Part shown: positions 1 through 9,256 of the stretch, one piece after another
Position numbering within the stretch: the stretch's first letter is position 1
How the letters are laid out: each line of letters begins with the position of its first letter
Assembly: GCA_003427395.1 (NCBI GenBank)
Contig: BFEA01000166.1
Span: 2,636,878-2,663,793, forward strand
Direction of reading: 5' to 3'
DNA length: 26,916 nucleotides
From: Chara braunii
Taxonomy: Eukaryota; Streptophyta; Charophyceae; Charales; Characeae
Translations under genes and position numbers: made by a program
Notes under the pieces: model-generated
Databases searched by the model: none
What the model was told of the DNA's origin: nothing
Seen by the model: only the letters and a program-made list of their open reading frames with translations

Positions 1-410
1 CCACACTCACACTAGTAGGTAGTGTAGCGCTTCACACGTAGATGCTTCTTGATGCAATCTTGGTGATTTGGGAGCTTCAAACTTGTGTTTTCCACTCTCT
101 CACTAGTAGGTAGTGTAGCGCTTCACACGTGGATGCTACATGATGCAATCTTGGTGATTCGGACTCTCCAAACTTATGATTTTCACACTCACACTAGTAG
201 GTAGTGAAACGCTTCACCCATGAGTGATCCATGATGCAATCTTGGTGATTTGGGAGCTCCAAACTTGTGATTTTCACACTCATACTAGAAAGTAGTGTAG
301 CGCTTCACCCATGAGTGATCCATGATGCAATCTTGGTGATTTGGGAGCTTCAAACTTGTGTTTTTCACACTCACACAAGTAGGTAGTATAGCGTTTCTTT
401 CATAGATGGT
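1..410. repeat. 91-bp satellite array (left copy)
   Basis: Tandem units recur at exactly 91 bp: the landmark ACTAGTAGG (or a variant) begins at 11, 102, 193, 284 and 375. Each unit carries a TAGTGTAGCGCTTCAC segment and a CAATCTTGGTGATTTGG segment. The last unit (from 375) decays and merges into the next array near 410-480. The array is cut by the window edge, so its true length is unknown. The same unit with the same period returns at 26645-26916. Confidence 0.95.
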
Positions 411-479
411 TTTTGATTCAACTTTGGTGATCTTGCCTACTTAGACTCTTGTTTTCACTTATGTAACAGCATGTGATGT

Positions 480-1440
480 TCCGGATGATCTTCCCTTCAT
501 ATGTAAGTGTTTTCCATCTAGTATAGCATCTCTTTGTCTTGCTCATACTTAGTGTGATGTTCCGGTTGATCTTCCCCCTATGTGCATGTGCTTTCCATCT
601 AGTCTAGCATCTCTTGTCTTGTTCATACTTAGTGTAATATTCTTGTTGATCTTCCCCCTATGTGCATGTGTTTTCCATCTAGTCTAGCATCTCTTGTCTT
701 GTTCGTACTTGGTATAATGTTCCGGTTGATCTTCCCCTTATGTGCATATGTTTTCTATCTAGTCTAGCATCTCTTTTCTTGTTCATACTTGGTATAAGGT
801 TCCGGTTGATCTTCCCCCTATGTGCATGTGCTTTACGTAGTGTAATGTTCTGGTTGATCTTCCCCCTTGTGTGCATGTGCTTTCATTCTAGTCTAGCATC
901 TCTTGTCTTGTTCATACTTGGTATAATATTCCGGTTGATCTTCCCCCTATGTGCATGTGTTTTCCATCTAGTCTAGCATTTCTTGTCTTGTTCGTACTTG
1001 GTATAATGTTCCGGTTGATCTTCCCTCTATGTGCATGTGCTTTCCATCTAGTCCAGCATCTCTTGTCTTGTTCATACTTGGTATAAGGTTCCGGTTGATC
1101 TTCCCCCTATGTGCATGTGCTTTCCATCTATTCTAGCATCTCCATGTCTTGTTCATACTTAGTGTAATGTTCCGGTTGATCTTCCCCCCTATGTGCATGT
1201 GCTTTCCATCTAGTCTAGCATCTCTTGTCTTGTTCATACTTGGTATAATGTTCCGGATGATCTTCCCCTATTTGCATGTGCTTTCCATCTAGTCTAGCAT
1301 CTCCTTGTCTTGTTCATACTTAGTGTGATGTTCCGGTTGATCTTCCCCTTCGCATGCATGTGCTTTTTCATTAGTCTAGCTACTCATTATCTTGTTCATA
1401 CTTGGTATGATGTTCGGGATGATCTTCCCCCTATGTGCAT
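480..1440. repeat. 80-bp satellite array, type B
   Basis: The landmark TTCCGGTTGATCTTCC recurs about every 80-82 bp (561, 641, 721, 801, 849, 930, 1010, 1090, 1171, 1252, 1332, 1414). The unit at 801-848 is a 48-bp deletion derivative. Units share TGTGCATGTG and CCATCTAGTCTAGCATCTC. The period is not a multiple of three and no reading frame is preserved. The transition from the 91-bp array lies at about 400-480. Confidence 0.93.
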
Positions 1441-3290
1441 GTGCTTTGCATCTAGTCTAGTCTCTCTTTTGTCAAGTTCATATTCCGGATCTTTACTTCG
1501 TTGATCCATAGTCTATGTGCAAGTGTTTTCCATCTAGTCTAGTCTCTCTTTTGACAAGTTCATATTCAGGATCTTTACTTCGTTGATCCATACTCGTTGT
1601 GCATGAGCTTCCACTAGTCTAACCTCTTCCTTTTGTCAAGTTCATGTGTCGGATCTTTGCTTCGTTGATACCTACTCTTTGTGCATGTACTTTCCACTAG
1701 TCTAACCTCCCTTTGTCAAATGTCGGATTTTTGCTCAGTTAATCTGCTCTCTTTGTGCGTGTGCCTCCACTAGTTTAACCTCTTCCTTTGTCAAGTTCAT
1801 GTTCTGGATCTTTATTTAGTTGATCTCTTCCCTTTGTGCATATGCTTCCACTAGGCTATTCTCTCCTTTGTCAAGTTCACGTTCCGGATCTTTGCTTAAG
1901 TTGATCTCTTTTCCATTGTGCATGTTTTTTCCACTAGTCTAGTCTCATTGTCAAAGTTCATGTTCCGGATCTTTACCTTGTTGACATCTACTCATTGTGC
2001 ATGTGTTTTTCTCTAGTCTAGTCTTCATTGTAAAATTTATGTTTTGAATTTTTTACTTTGTTGAACTCTTCTCCTTTGTGCATGTGTCTTCCACTAGGCT
2101 AGTCTCGCATTATCTAGTTCATATTCCGGATCTTTACCCTGTTGATCTCTTGTCCTTTGTGCATGTGTTTCCACTACTCTAGCCTCTAGTTGTCAAGTTC
2201 ATGTTCCGTTTTTTTCACATTGTTGATCTTCTCTTTTGTGCATGTGCTTCCACATGTCTTGTCTCTAATTGTCAAGTTCATGTTCCGGATTTTTACTTTG
2301 TTGAACTTTTTTCGATTGTGCATGTGTTTTCCACTAGTTTAGTCTCATTGTCAAGTTCATATTCCGGATCTTTACCCTGTTGATCTCTTGTCCTTTGTGC
2401 ATGTGCTTCCACTAGTCTAGTCTCATTGTCAAGTTCATGTTCCGGTTCTTCACCTTGTTGATCTTCTCTTTTGTGCATGTGCTTCCACTAGTCTAGTCTC
2501 TAATTGTCAAGTTCATGGTCCGGATCTTTATTTTGTTGATAGTTTCTCCATTGTGCATGTGCTTTCCATTAGTCTAGTCTCATTGTCAAGTTCATGTTCC
2601 GGATCTTCACCTTGTTGATCTGTTCTCTTTTGTGCATGTGCTTTCNTTGATCTGTTCTCTTTTGTGCATGTGCTTTCCATTAGTCTAGTCTCATTGTCAA
2701 GTTCATGTTCCGGATCTTCACCTTGTTGATCTGTTCTCTTTCGTGCATGTGCTTCCACTAGTCTAGCCTCTAGTTCTCAAGTTCATGTTCCGGTTCTTCA
2801 CCTTGTTGATCTCTTGTCCTTTGTGCATGTGCCTCCACTAGTCTAGTCTCTCATTGTCAAGTTCGTATTCCGGATTTTTACCTTGTTGATCTCTTGGCCT
2901 TTGTGCATGCGCTTTCCACTAGTCTAGTCTCACCTTGTCAAGTTCATGTTCCGGATCCTTACCCTGTTGATCTTTTGTCCTTTGTGCATGTGCTTCCACT
3001 AGTCTAGTCTCACCTTGTTAAAGTTCATGTTCCGGATCTTCACTCAGTTGATTTCTTATCCTTTGTGCATGTGCTTCCACTAGTTTTGTCTCACATTGTC
3101 AAGTTCATATTCCAGATCTTTACCTTGTTGATCTCTTGTCCGTTGTGCATGTGCTTCCTTTAGTCTGGCCTCTCATTGTCGAGTTCATACTTCGGATCTT
3201 GCTTTGATGATCTCCTTTCCTATGAATAATGTGTTTTCCATTGGTCTAACCTATCCTTGTCAAGTTATTCCAAGATATACTTATTCAATC
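1441..3290. repeat. About 80-bp satellite array, type C (diverged continuation)
   Basis: Continuation of the previous array with a changed unit of roughly 70-83 bp. Landmarks are TTCCGGATCTTTACC, TTGTTGATCTCTTGTCC, TTTGTGCATGTGCTTCC and ACTAGTCTAGTCTC. Types B and C share the TGTGCATGTG and TCTAGTCTAG segments, so they are one family that changes along the array. Short open frames inside are repeat translations and are not genes. A single N lies at 2646. Confidence 0.92.
2615..2677. other. Assembly join: N flanked by exact 31-bp repeat
   Basis: Bases 2615-2645 are repeated exactly at 2647-2677 with one N (2646) between. An exact repeat abutting an N inside a diverged array is what a scaffold join leaves when two contig ends overlap but are not merged. 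The apparent extra partial unit is therefore probably artificial. Confidence 0.75.
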
Positions 3291-3362
3291 TCTCACTATG
3301 GGATGGGTGATCGACGTTTGGTTGCTGCTACAGGGAGCTGATTGGATTAGGAGTTCTTCTTG

Positions 3363-3476
<114 letters not shown>

Positions 3477-3479
3477 CTC

Positions 3480-5100
3480 TCTCTCCCCCACTCTGTCTCT
3501 CCTTTCACCTTGCCCCCTCTCTCCCTTCCCCTCATTTGGCATATGACTAACCCCTTCTCCCCTCACTTGGAAACATTGCCAGGGTACGAACGGTAAACGA
3601 AATCAGACTTCACTTGGTGGAGAAAGAGGGCAAGGGGNGGATAGTCGGTCCCTTGTGCCACCAAGGAGGCAAAAGAGAAAGGACGTTTGAAAAAGTGGGA
3701 GAAAGGCGGGATCCGGAAAGAAGCATAAGTTGAGAAAGAGGTCAATTTGACTCAACCATTTCCTCGACTGCATGACTATGAGAAGAGAATGGGTTGATTG
3801 AGCATCAACAGGAAACAAAGAGCAGCCAACGGATTTAAGAAGATAGGCATGTGGGAAGGGCTATGTGTTGATCCCCAACGGGGGATTGTATGGATTCTCT
3901 TGCTTGTGTGGAATTGTGCAGGTGAGTGGTGGCTAGAAATGCCTTGAGCAGGATAGGGGCGAGAGGAACTGGGCACCGAGAGTGAAAGGGAAGAGGGACA
4001 AAGGGGCTATGGGACCCTTGACATAGAGCGAACCCATGAGAATGACTTTTGCGCTTGAGGACTTGGAATGGAAATGAGAGTGCAATCATACTAAGAAAAT
4101 TCTGATGTTATGTGTGCATGTATACGAGGACCCCGAAAGGACTAAGGGGCCAACTTCAATGAGGAAAACAAGAAATTGTGAGACCGATGGATGCGCAAAG
4201 GCGAGGGGGAGGACGGCTCCGCCATACCCCGATGACGCCAATAGTCACATTGCTTATGAAAATGGTGCGTGGCCTAAGGATGACGCTTAGCCTACGTACT
4301 AGAGAAGAGAAACACTCAAAGAATCCTTGGACTGCCTGCGTATTGGAAGGAGCAATTGCATGAGAACACCCCAAAGAATCAAAAAAATCAGCGTTGTGGA
4401 ACGACCAGCGAGACTACCACCCAGCGTGAGGGCTGAGTTACATCCCCAATGTCAAAGCACTAGGTGGGGGTGACCTTGGGACGAATGGCCCGCGCCCTGA
4501 GCATGAGTGTGGGTGGGCCGAGCCAACTGGGACCCGCAGTGGGGTCGACGAAGGCTCGAAAGTCTACCGGGGTTTGGCCTTACAAAAATGGTGGAGGTGC
4601 CGGGTATGGGGTTAAATTGACCCTTGCGATTCCGACGGGGGCGCCCGACGCATTGACGTGTACACAACCCGAGATAAGGAAAATGGACTTGTGTTTGCTC
4701 TTTCCCTTGTGAGAAATTAGATTTGAGGGTGGCTGGGCGCATGGCATGGCTAGGCCTGGAGATATAACATGCATGCTATGCACTTGATCAATCGTTCCTT
4801 TGAGGAATGGCTCTAGCCCTCCTTCGTCCGGTGCTGGTGTTCGCCAGTCCAGGGAAGCCTTGGGCAAGTCGCAGGTCGACCCTTCCTCTTTGTATGAAAG
4901 AAGGGCTCCGGTTACCTGGCAGGCGGTTGGTGCTTGGCTTAGGCCTGGTTCCAATGAAAATCCCATGGCGGAGTGATCCGACCGAATGAGTGTTTTCCCC
5001 TTCTTCTTTTGAGCCCGACGGGCTCATGCACTTTGCACCTTTTTAATGATTGAAGGAACCAATATGAACACAACGGGTCATCAAGAAAGAACAATCCTAC
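3480..5100. other. Gene-free stretch, mixed composition
   Basis: Short ORFs occur on both strands here (largest about 128 aa), but none shows a recognisable domain, motif or paralog elsewhere in the window. Position 3638 is an N. The interval lies upstream of a TATA-like box and may be promoter or LTR-type sequence of the downstream retroelement. I found no second copy of it in the window that would prove an LTR. Confidence 0.5.
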
Positions 5101-5102
5101 CC

Positions 5103-5110
5103 TATAAAAG
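5103..5110 (+). promoter_or_regulatory. Candidate TATA box (TATAAAAG)
   Basis: The sequence CCTATAAAAGG is a near-ideal plant core promoter element on the strand of all downstream ORFs. A start site would be expected about 30 bp downstream, near 5135. That would leave a leader of about 1.2 kb before the first ORF, which is long but not unusual for a large plant retroelement. There is no direct evidence of transcription. Confidence 0.45.
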
Positions 5111-6319
5111 GACAGATAAGTGAAGAGAAGGGGAATGAAGGGAGTTGCTAGACTCCAAGGAAAACTAGCTCACCCTTGAAGATTCTCATGAGAAGGAACC
5201 AACCACTATTTATGAAAGTAGGGGGGAGTGACACTCATTGTCCTGAGAGAAAATATGTGAGTTATGGGTAGGAAGCGCTGGATGCACCAAGGGAATGGCA
5301 CTTGTACTATGTGTGTCCCACTTGGGACTTGTGTTTGCATGATGGGATTCGAGCGTCCTGCCTTCCGGAAGGAAAGGATTGGTCTGCACCGGCCAGTGCG
5401 GGTTGCGAAACGTCGTTCCCTTTCGTAGGCTGCCGTGTCTTCGTATGTGGAGGTCAGGCCACCGAGCTGTCGGACGGGAGTTTGTCACGTCGGTTGATTA
5501 GAAGCATTCTCGTTCGAGCGGTGACGGGCTTCGGCTCGATGATCTGCTGGGCGGGGTGTGAAATCTCCTCAGGCGGGGCTTAGCCTGTTGGCTGGCGGAG
5601 GGAGTACCACTGCATGCGGACAAAGACGGAGCCTCGGAGGCGATAAGTAGCCTCTCGTAGCATGGTTTTGGGAAAGGCTGATTCTTGTCGGACCAATGAA
5701 AGTGAATGCCCGGACGGCTGACTTTGTCCCTGTATTTAGGCACTCGAGGTAACCCTCGGTGTCGGTATGGACGTGCAAAGCGGCAAGACGGGATGGGGTA
5801 TTCTGGGTAAGGAGGAAAGAGCGAATGTCTTGCCGGGACCTGGGTACCGCGCTCGCGACGGTTGAGCTGCGCTTGAGGTATGGGATAAAACTTTACCGAT
5901 AGTACCAACGGAGATGCCATATTGGGAATGGCCAGTGAAGAGATAACCGGCCCGTATGTAAGACTGTCTGATTTTTTTTATGTGTTTCCCCCCCCCCCGT
6001 AAAGATTGATTGAGCGTGGATTATTGGACGAGCACTCTTCTAAGTCTATTCCCCTTCCCTTTTAAGTCCACACGAGTGAGAGATGATCGGAAGGAAGGAG
6101 GATAGAGGTCAATTGGAATGAAACCAAGAGAAAGAATGTGGGCACATGGATGGCCGACCGAGGGAATTATGGATAGGAGGTACTTAGGAATGAGGAGGTA
6201 AAGTAGGGAGACCTTGATGAGGGGTCTGAAATAATTCTCATCTAGGACAAGGGTTGACCTGACCAAAAGGATCGGTTGGTGTCTTTTTATGAAAACAGGG
6301 GTCGGGTGCTGAAAACAAG
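5111..6319 (+). other. Putative untranslated leader upstream of the first ORF
   Basis: No convincing gene. The minus-strand ORF at 5498-5920 (140 aa) is proline/serine/arginine-rich with no recognisable motif. A run of 11 C lies at 5988-5998. A splice-donor-like GGTAAGG occurs near 5805, and a pyrimidine-rich stretch followed by ACAG|GGG ends at 6298, 21 nt before the P1 start codon, so a spliced leader is possible. I could not recognise a primer-binding site. Confidence 0.4.
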
Positions 6320-7144
6320 ATGGCGCGATGGTTGCCTTCCCCGATCTATACTAGCGGCCCGAAAATGCCAGTAGATGTAAAGGATGGGGTATCGGTCGTC
6401 CTGCCGGAAAATGGAACGTGGACGGACCTTGAACCAGCGTATCAAACGGTAATGTTGGAAGGAGAGGATGTTTTCCTTTGGATAAAAACAATATGGACTA
6501 ATGTCAGTTTGACGAGGTTGTCACCAAGTTTAATGGATTTAGAATTCCGAGGGACAGTGGAAGCCCGGGGGTGGGTCTACTTGTCGCAAGATGGGGAGAA
6601 AGCTATGATCATAGAGTTGGCACTTGGGAATACGCCGGACGAGTTGTTTAGGAAGGCCGAAGCGGAGGTTGTGTGGGTTGCATGTCAACGGAGGGAAATG
6701 GAAATGGAAAAGGTAGACGTACGGGTGAAACTTGGGGATAGAGGAAGCATGAGGCGAATCGTAAGAACCATGCGATGTGTGCTGCCCTCCTTCCTAATGG
6801 ATGCGGTTTTCGGAACCCGGAGCATGCTAGTACGGATATGCCAGTCCATGACGAACCTCGGGCTATACCAATGCGCTAGGCAATATTTTTTTCGGTTATC
6901 GGTAGAAATGGGGCCGTTCGAGGGGAACTGGGCGGAGGAGTTGGCCGAGATACTAAACTGCCTTAGCATAGACAATATATTTGTCCCTAGCGTTGTGCAT
7001 TGGGGGATAGTCTACAGGAATATGGCAATCGGGGAGACATTTCTAAATGGGGTAAGGGAGTTGGTATACAACGAGGAGGACGACTTCAGTGATGAATTCA
7101 GTGATGAAGACGAAGATGAAAAGATAGAGGACTGGGAGTTCTGA
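6320..7144 (+). CDS. P1: unrecognised protein, first of four tandem paralogs
   Basis: An open frame of 274 aa whose ATG sits in a good plant context (AACAAGATGGCG). I do not recognise the family. The N-terminal half (about 15-150) looks strand-rich with scattered Trp and Gly; the rest looks helical. Three segments recur in P2-P4: a [VL]P-x-F block ending in Gly at residues 155-165 (LPSFLMDAVFG); an aromatic-rich block ending in E-M-G-P-F at about 190-200; and a W-x-I-V-x-R block with a following L-x-x-L at about 228-249. The C-terminus (251-274) is strongly acidic with a small SDEFSDED duplication. No signal peptide, membrane segment or metal-binding cluster is evident. P1 is the best preserved copy. 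Its position upstream of gag suggests an accessory retroelement ORF (inference). Confidence 0.75.
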   Translation: MARWLPSPIYTSGPKMPVDVKDGVSVVLPENGTWTDLEPAYQTVMLEGEDVFLWIKTIWTNVSLTRLSPSLMDLEFRGTVEARGWVYLSQDGEKAMIIELALGNTPDELFRKAEAEVVWVACQRREMEMEKVDVRVKLGDRGSMRRIVRTMRCVLPSFLMDAVFGTRSMLVRICQSMTNLGLYQCARQYFFRLSVEMGPFEGNWAEELAEILNCLSIDNIFVPSVVHWGIVYRNMAIGETFLNGVRELVYNEEDDFSDEFSDEDEDEKIEDWEF

Positions 7145-7192
7145 GAGGGGTGGGGAAACTTAACTTAGGAAGGACTGGTGGCCTGGTATTGT

Positions 7193-7200
7193 GCAGGAAA
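7193..7200 (+). promoter_or_regulatory. GCAGGAAA, splice-acceptor-like motif before P2
   Basis: An octamer identical at 7193, 8251 and 9171, lying 7-14 nt upstream of the first ATG of P2, P3 and P4. CAG|G is the 3' splice-site consensus. Here it follows a CTTAAC branch-point-like sequence and TGGTATTGTG. Its function is inferred only from recurrence and position. Confidence 0.35.
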
Positions 7201-7207
7201 GGGAAAG

Positions 7208-7963
7208 ATGACTAGAGAAGAAAGGATGATGGAATACCCCTTCAAAGGTTGGGAACCACGACGACTCAGAGGAAGAATAGAAATGCCTATACCAACAGGG
7301 AACGGATGGAGAGGGACCACGTGCGACTGGATTGGGTTTGAGGTTGCTCGGGACTTGTCATATGTATGGATAGAGTGGATTTGGAACCCGATAAGGGAAG
7401 AGGAAGGTTGGGATGATACAGCAGAAGGCAAGGTAGAGTCAGTCGGAACGATTGTCTTTTCCGAGGATGGATGAGACCTGTTTTGCACCATGATAGCAAT
7501 GGGACATGACCCGATGTGGCTTCTAGGGGATGCAGAGGCCCGAACCTGAAAGGCAGGCAAGCTGTTCGCCAACGAGGGATGGGACGAAGTAAATAGCAGA
7601 GTTGTGATGGGAGGATGAAAGGAACTCAAACCTCCAAGTCTACGGATAACGGCTTGGGTACCGGAATTCATAGTCGAGTGGTTTGGGGGGTTTGAGCACA
7701 TTTTAGAAGTAACCGACTCCATGAGAAAGGTGCATATAGAGTGTGTCTGGTTGACTGAGGACTTCTGTAGGCTCTCATTGAAATATGGGCCCTTCTATGG
7801 AGATAAAGCCAAGGAAGTCATCATCATCCTAAGAATAGGCAGGTATGACCGCCTAGAGGTAGAGGCGGAGTCTTGGGACGCCATAGTTAGCCGGCAGACG
7901 GCGGCTGCACCTTCTTACGTAGACGATGTCCTTAAACTATTTGAGGTACTGTGGTTCGACTAA
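7208..7963 (+). pseudogene. P2: second paralog, interrupted by three in-frame TGA codons
   Basis: A single frame runs from ATG 7208 to TAA 7961-7963, 251 codons, with TGA at 7472-7474, 7547-7549 and 7616-7618 and no other stop or frameshift. Along its whole length it aligns with P1, P3 and P4. The N-terminal RGRIEMPIP matches EGRVEISLP of P3, CDWIGFEV matches MDWVGVEL, the VPEF block is kept, YGPF replaces MGPF, and the C-terminal block reads SYVDDVLKLFE. Each TGA falls in a column where at least one paralog has Trp. It starts 64 nt after the P1 stop. It is either a young pseudogene or a gene with recoded TGA; the former is far more likely. Confidence 0.75.
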
Positions 7964-8272
7964 ATGAGGCCAAGGGATCGAACACCGCAAAAAGGCCTGA
8001 GTATGGAGGGTGTTTGTGAAATGAGGTGTAACATAAGAAAGAGAGTGTGTACATTAGGCTGTAGAGGGTGCATAAGGATCGAAACAAGGGGGAAGTGACA
8101 ACAACTGGAAAATGGGGGGGGAGGGGTAGAATTGAACGTGCATGAGTTGGGGATAGCGGCAAGAACCAGTGTACGATAAGCAGGGAAGGTTGAAAGACTA
8201 AAACACGAAAGGCATGGAATCTCGGTGGGTGCAGCGATCAGACTAAGAAAGCAGGAAAGGGGACATTGCGAG
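7964..8272 (+). other. Spacer between P2 and P3
   Basis: 309 bp, purine-rich, including GGGGGGGG near 8114. No conserved frame was found. Its 3' end carries the GCAGGAAA motif at 8251-8258. It is longer than the P1-P2 (63 bp) and P3-P4 (about 120-165 bp) spacers. I see nothing else in it. Confidence 0.5.
8251..8258 (+). promoter_or_regulatory. GCAGGAAA, splice-acceptor-like motif before P3
   Basis: Second exact copy of the octamer, 14 nt upstream of the P3 ATG at 8273. The upstream sequence here is purine-rich, so a polypyrimidine tract is lacking and the splice-site reading is weaker than at P4. Confidence 0.3.
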
Positions 8273-9072
8273 ATGGCCCGACGAATGACGTTCTGGGCGG
8301 ATAGACCTCGTGGGATCCTGCCACCAAGAATATCAGAGGGCAGGGTCGAAATAAGCCTGCCGGCAAGAAATATGGTAGGCAATCCGGTAATGGACTGGGT
8401 GGGGGTAGAGTTGGTGGAAGATACGGCGTACCTAGTAGGCTAGTAGTGAAGCTGGAATGGCGGGTGAGAGGGGAGTTCGGGGGCGTAGACTTGAACCGCC
8501 CAGAGCGTGTACATGCGACGGGATCCTTACACCTGTCGGAAGAGGGATGGCGGACCTTTGGGATTGCTTTGGCTTCCGGGGAGGACCCCGTGCGAATGTT
8601 CGAAGGGGCATGGCAAGCGACTTGGCGGGAGGGGTTTGAGTTTGCAGATCCGAAACGAGATGACGTGACAGTTGAGGTAAAAGTCGCCACATCAGGGGTT
8701 TTTGAGCTGCCAAATGAGGTCGTACGGATGAGTCTACCACCCTTCCTGCTAAGACGAATGGGAGGCATAGAACGAGTGGAGCAGGCGGTGACTGCCGTAA
8801 CTAGGCTAAATTTTGACGAAGCATTAAGGTATCGAGAATACTATCGGGCCTTCCTAGAGATGGGGCCTTTCGGGGACGAACAAGGGCGCGAGGTGCTTTG
8901 CATTCTACGAGCTGCGGTAAATACTATGTCAGGATTCCCACAAATAAGCGATGAGACCATGTGGAGAGTCATCCGACGAGAGGTAGGTCGGGGCGCGACC
9001 TACATAGATGATTTCTACCAGCTGTACGAACAGCAAGAGGAGGCTACTGCTCCCGGGGGTATAGAGGGATAG
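8273..9072 (+). pseudogene. P3: third paralog, frameshifted by an 8-bp duplication
   Basis: ATG 8273 (MARRM..., resembling MARWL of P1) opens a frame that stops at 8441-8443. A second frame, with no ATG of its own at that point, carries the rest to 9072. The break coincides with a tandem CTAGTAG/CTAGTAG duplication at 8432-8447; discounting one 8-bp unit puts both parts in one frame, about 263 codons. The paralog alignment is continuous across it: MDWVGVEL before, KLEWRVRG after, then SEEGW, LPPF...MGG, an aromatic block ending LEMGPF, and ATYIDDFYQLYE. The C-terminal tail is short and unrelated to the acidic tail of P1. The break is recent or a sequencing error, since the rest is clean. Confidence 0.75.
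8432..8447. repeat. 8-bp tandem duplication that breaks P3
   Basis: CTAGTAGG is followed directly by CTAGTAGT, a 7-of-8 match. Its 8-bp length shifts the frame and creates the TAG at 8441-8443. This is a typical replication-slippage product. Confidence 0.7.
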
Positions 9073-9170
9073 TTGGGACTAGAAAAGAGAAAATGAAAAC
9101 ACGAAGGGCAAGGGAGACAGTAGGTGGGCGGATTCTGAAGATTGGTTGTAACCCTTTCTATGTGGACTAT

Positions 9171-9178
9171 GCAGGAAA
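9171..9178 (+). promoter_or_regulatory. GCAGGAAA, splice-acceptor-like motif before P4
   Basis: Third exact copy. Here it follows a pyrimidine-containing stretch (CCCTTTCTATG) and reads TATGCAG|G, like TATGCAG at 10468-10474 ahead of gag. It is the most convincing acceptor of the set. Confidence 0.35.
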
Positions 9179-9213
9179 CCACCAAAGTAACAATGGCAGC
9201 AAGACGTGAGTGA

Positions 9214-9256
9214 GTGGAACGCCAGCCCCGTGTGCGAATGGAACGCCAGCCCCGGT
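9214..9256 (+). repeat. 24-bp in-frame duplication at the P4 N-terminus
   Basis: TGGAACGCCAGCCCCG occurs at 9215 and again at 9239, a 24-nt period, which duplicates about eight codons (ERQPR motif twice) at the start of P4. Confidence 0.7.

Noticed and set aside
1-3290. Centromeric satellite
   Set aside because: Units of 80-91 bp are compatible with many satellites; no centromere-specific evidence in the sequence.
5498-5920. 140-aa minus-strand ORF in the leader
   Set aside because: Low-complexity Pro/Ser/Arg content, no recognisable motif, no paralog in the window.
3480-6319. 5' LTR of the retroelement
   Set aside because: TATA-like box present, but no matching copy near the 3' side and no identifiable primer-binding site, so no LTR is called.
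7165-8768. Long minus-strand ORFs opposite P2 and P3 (185 and 176 aa)
   Set aside because: Antisense shadows of the paralog frames; the plus-strand alignment explains their openness.
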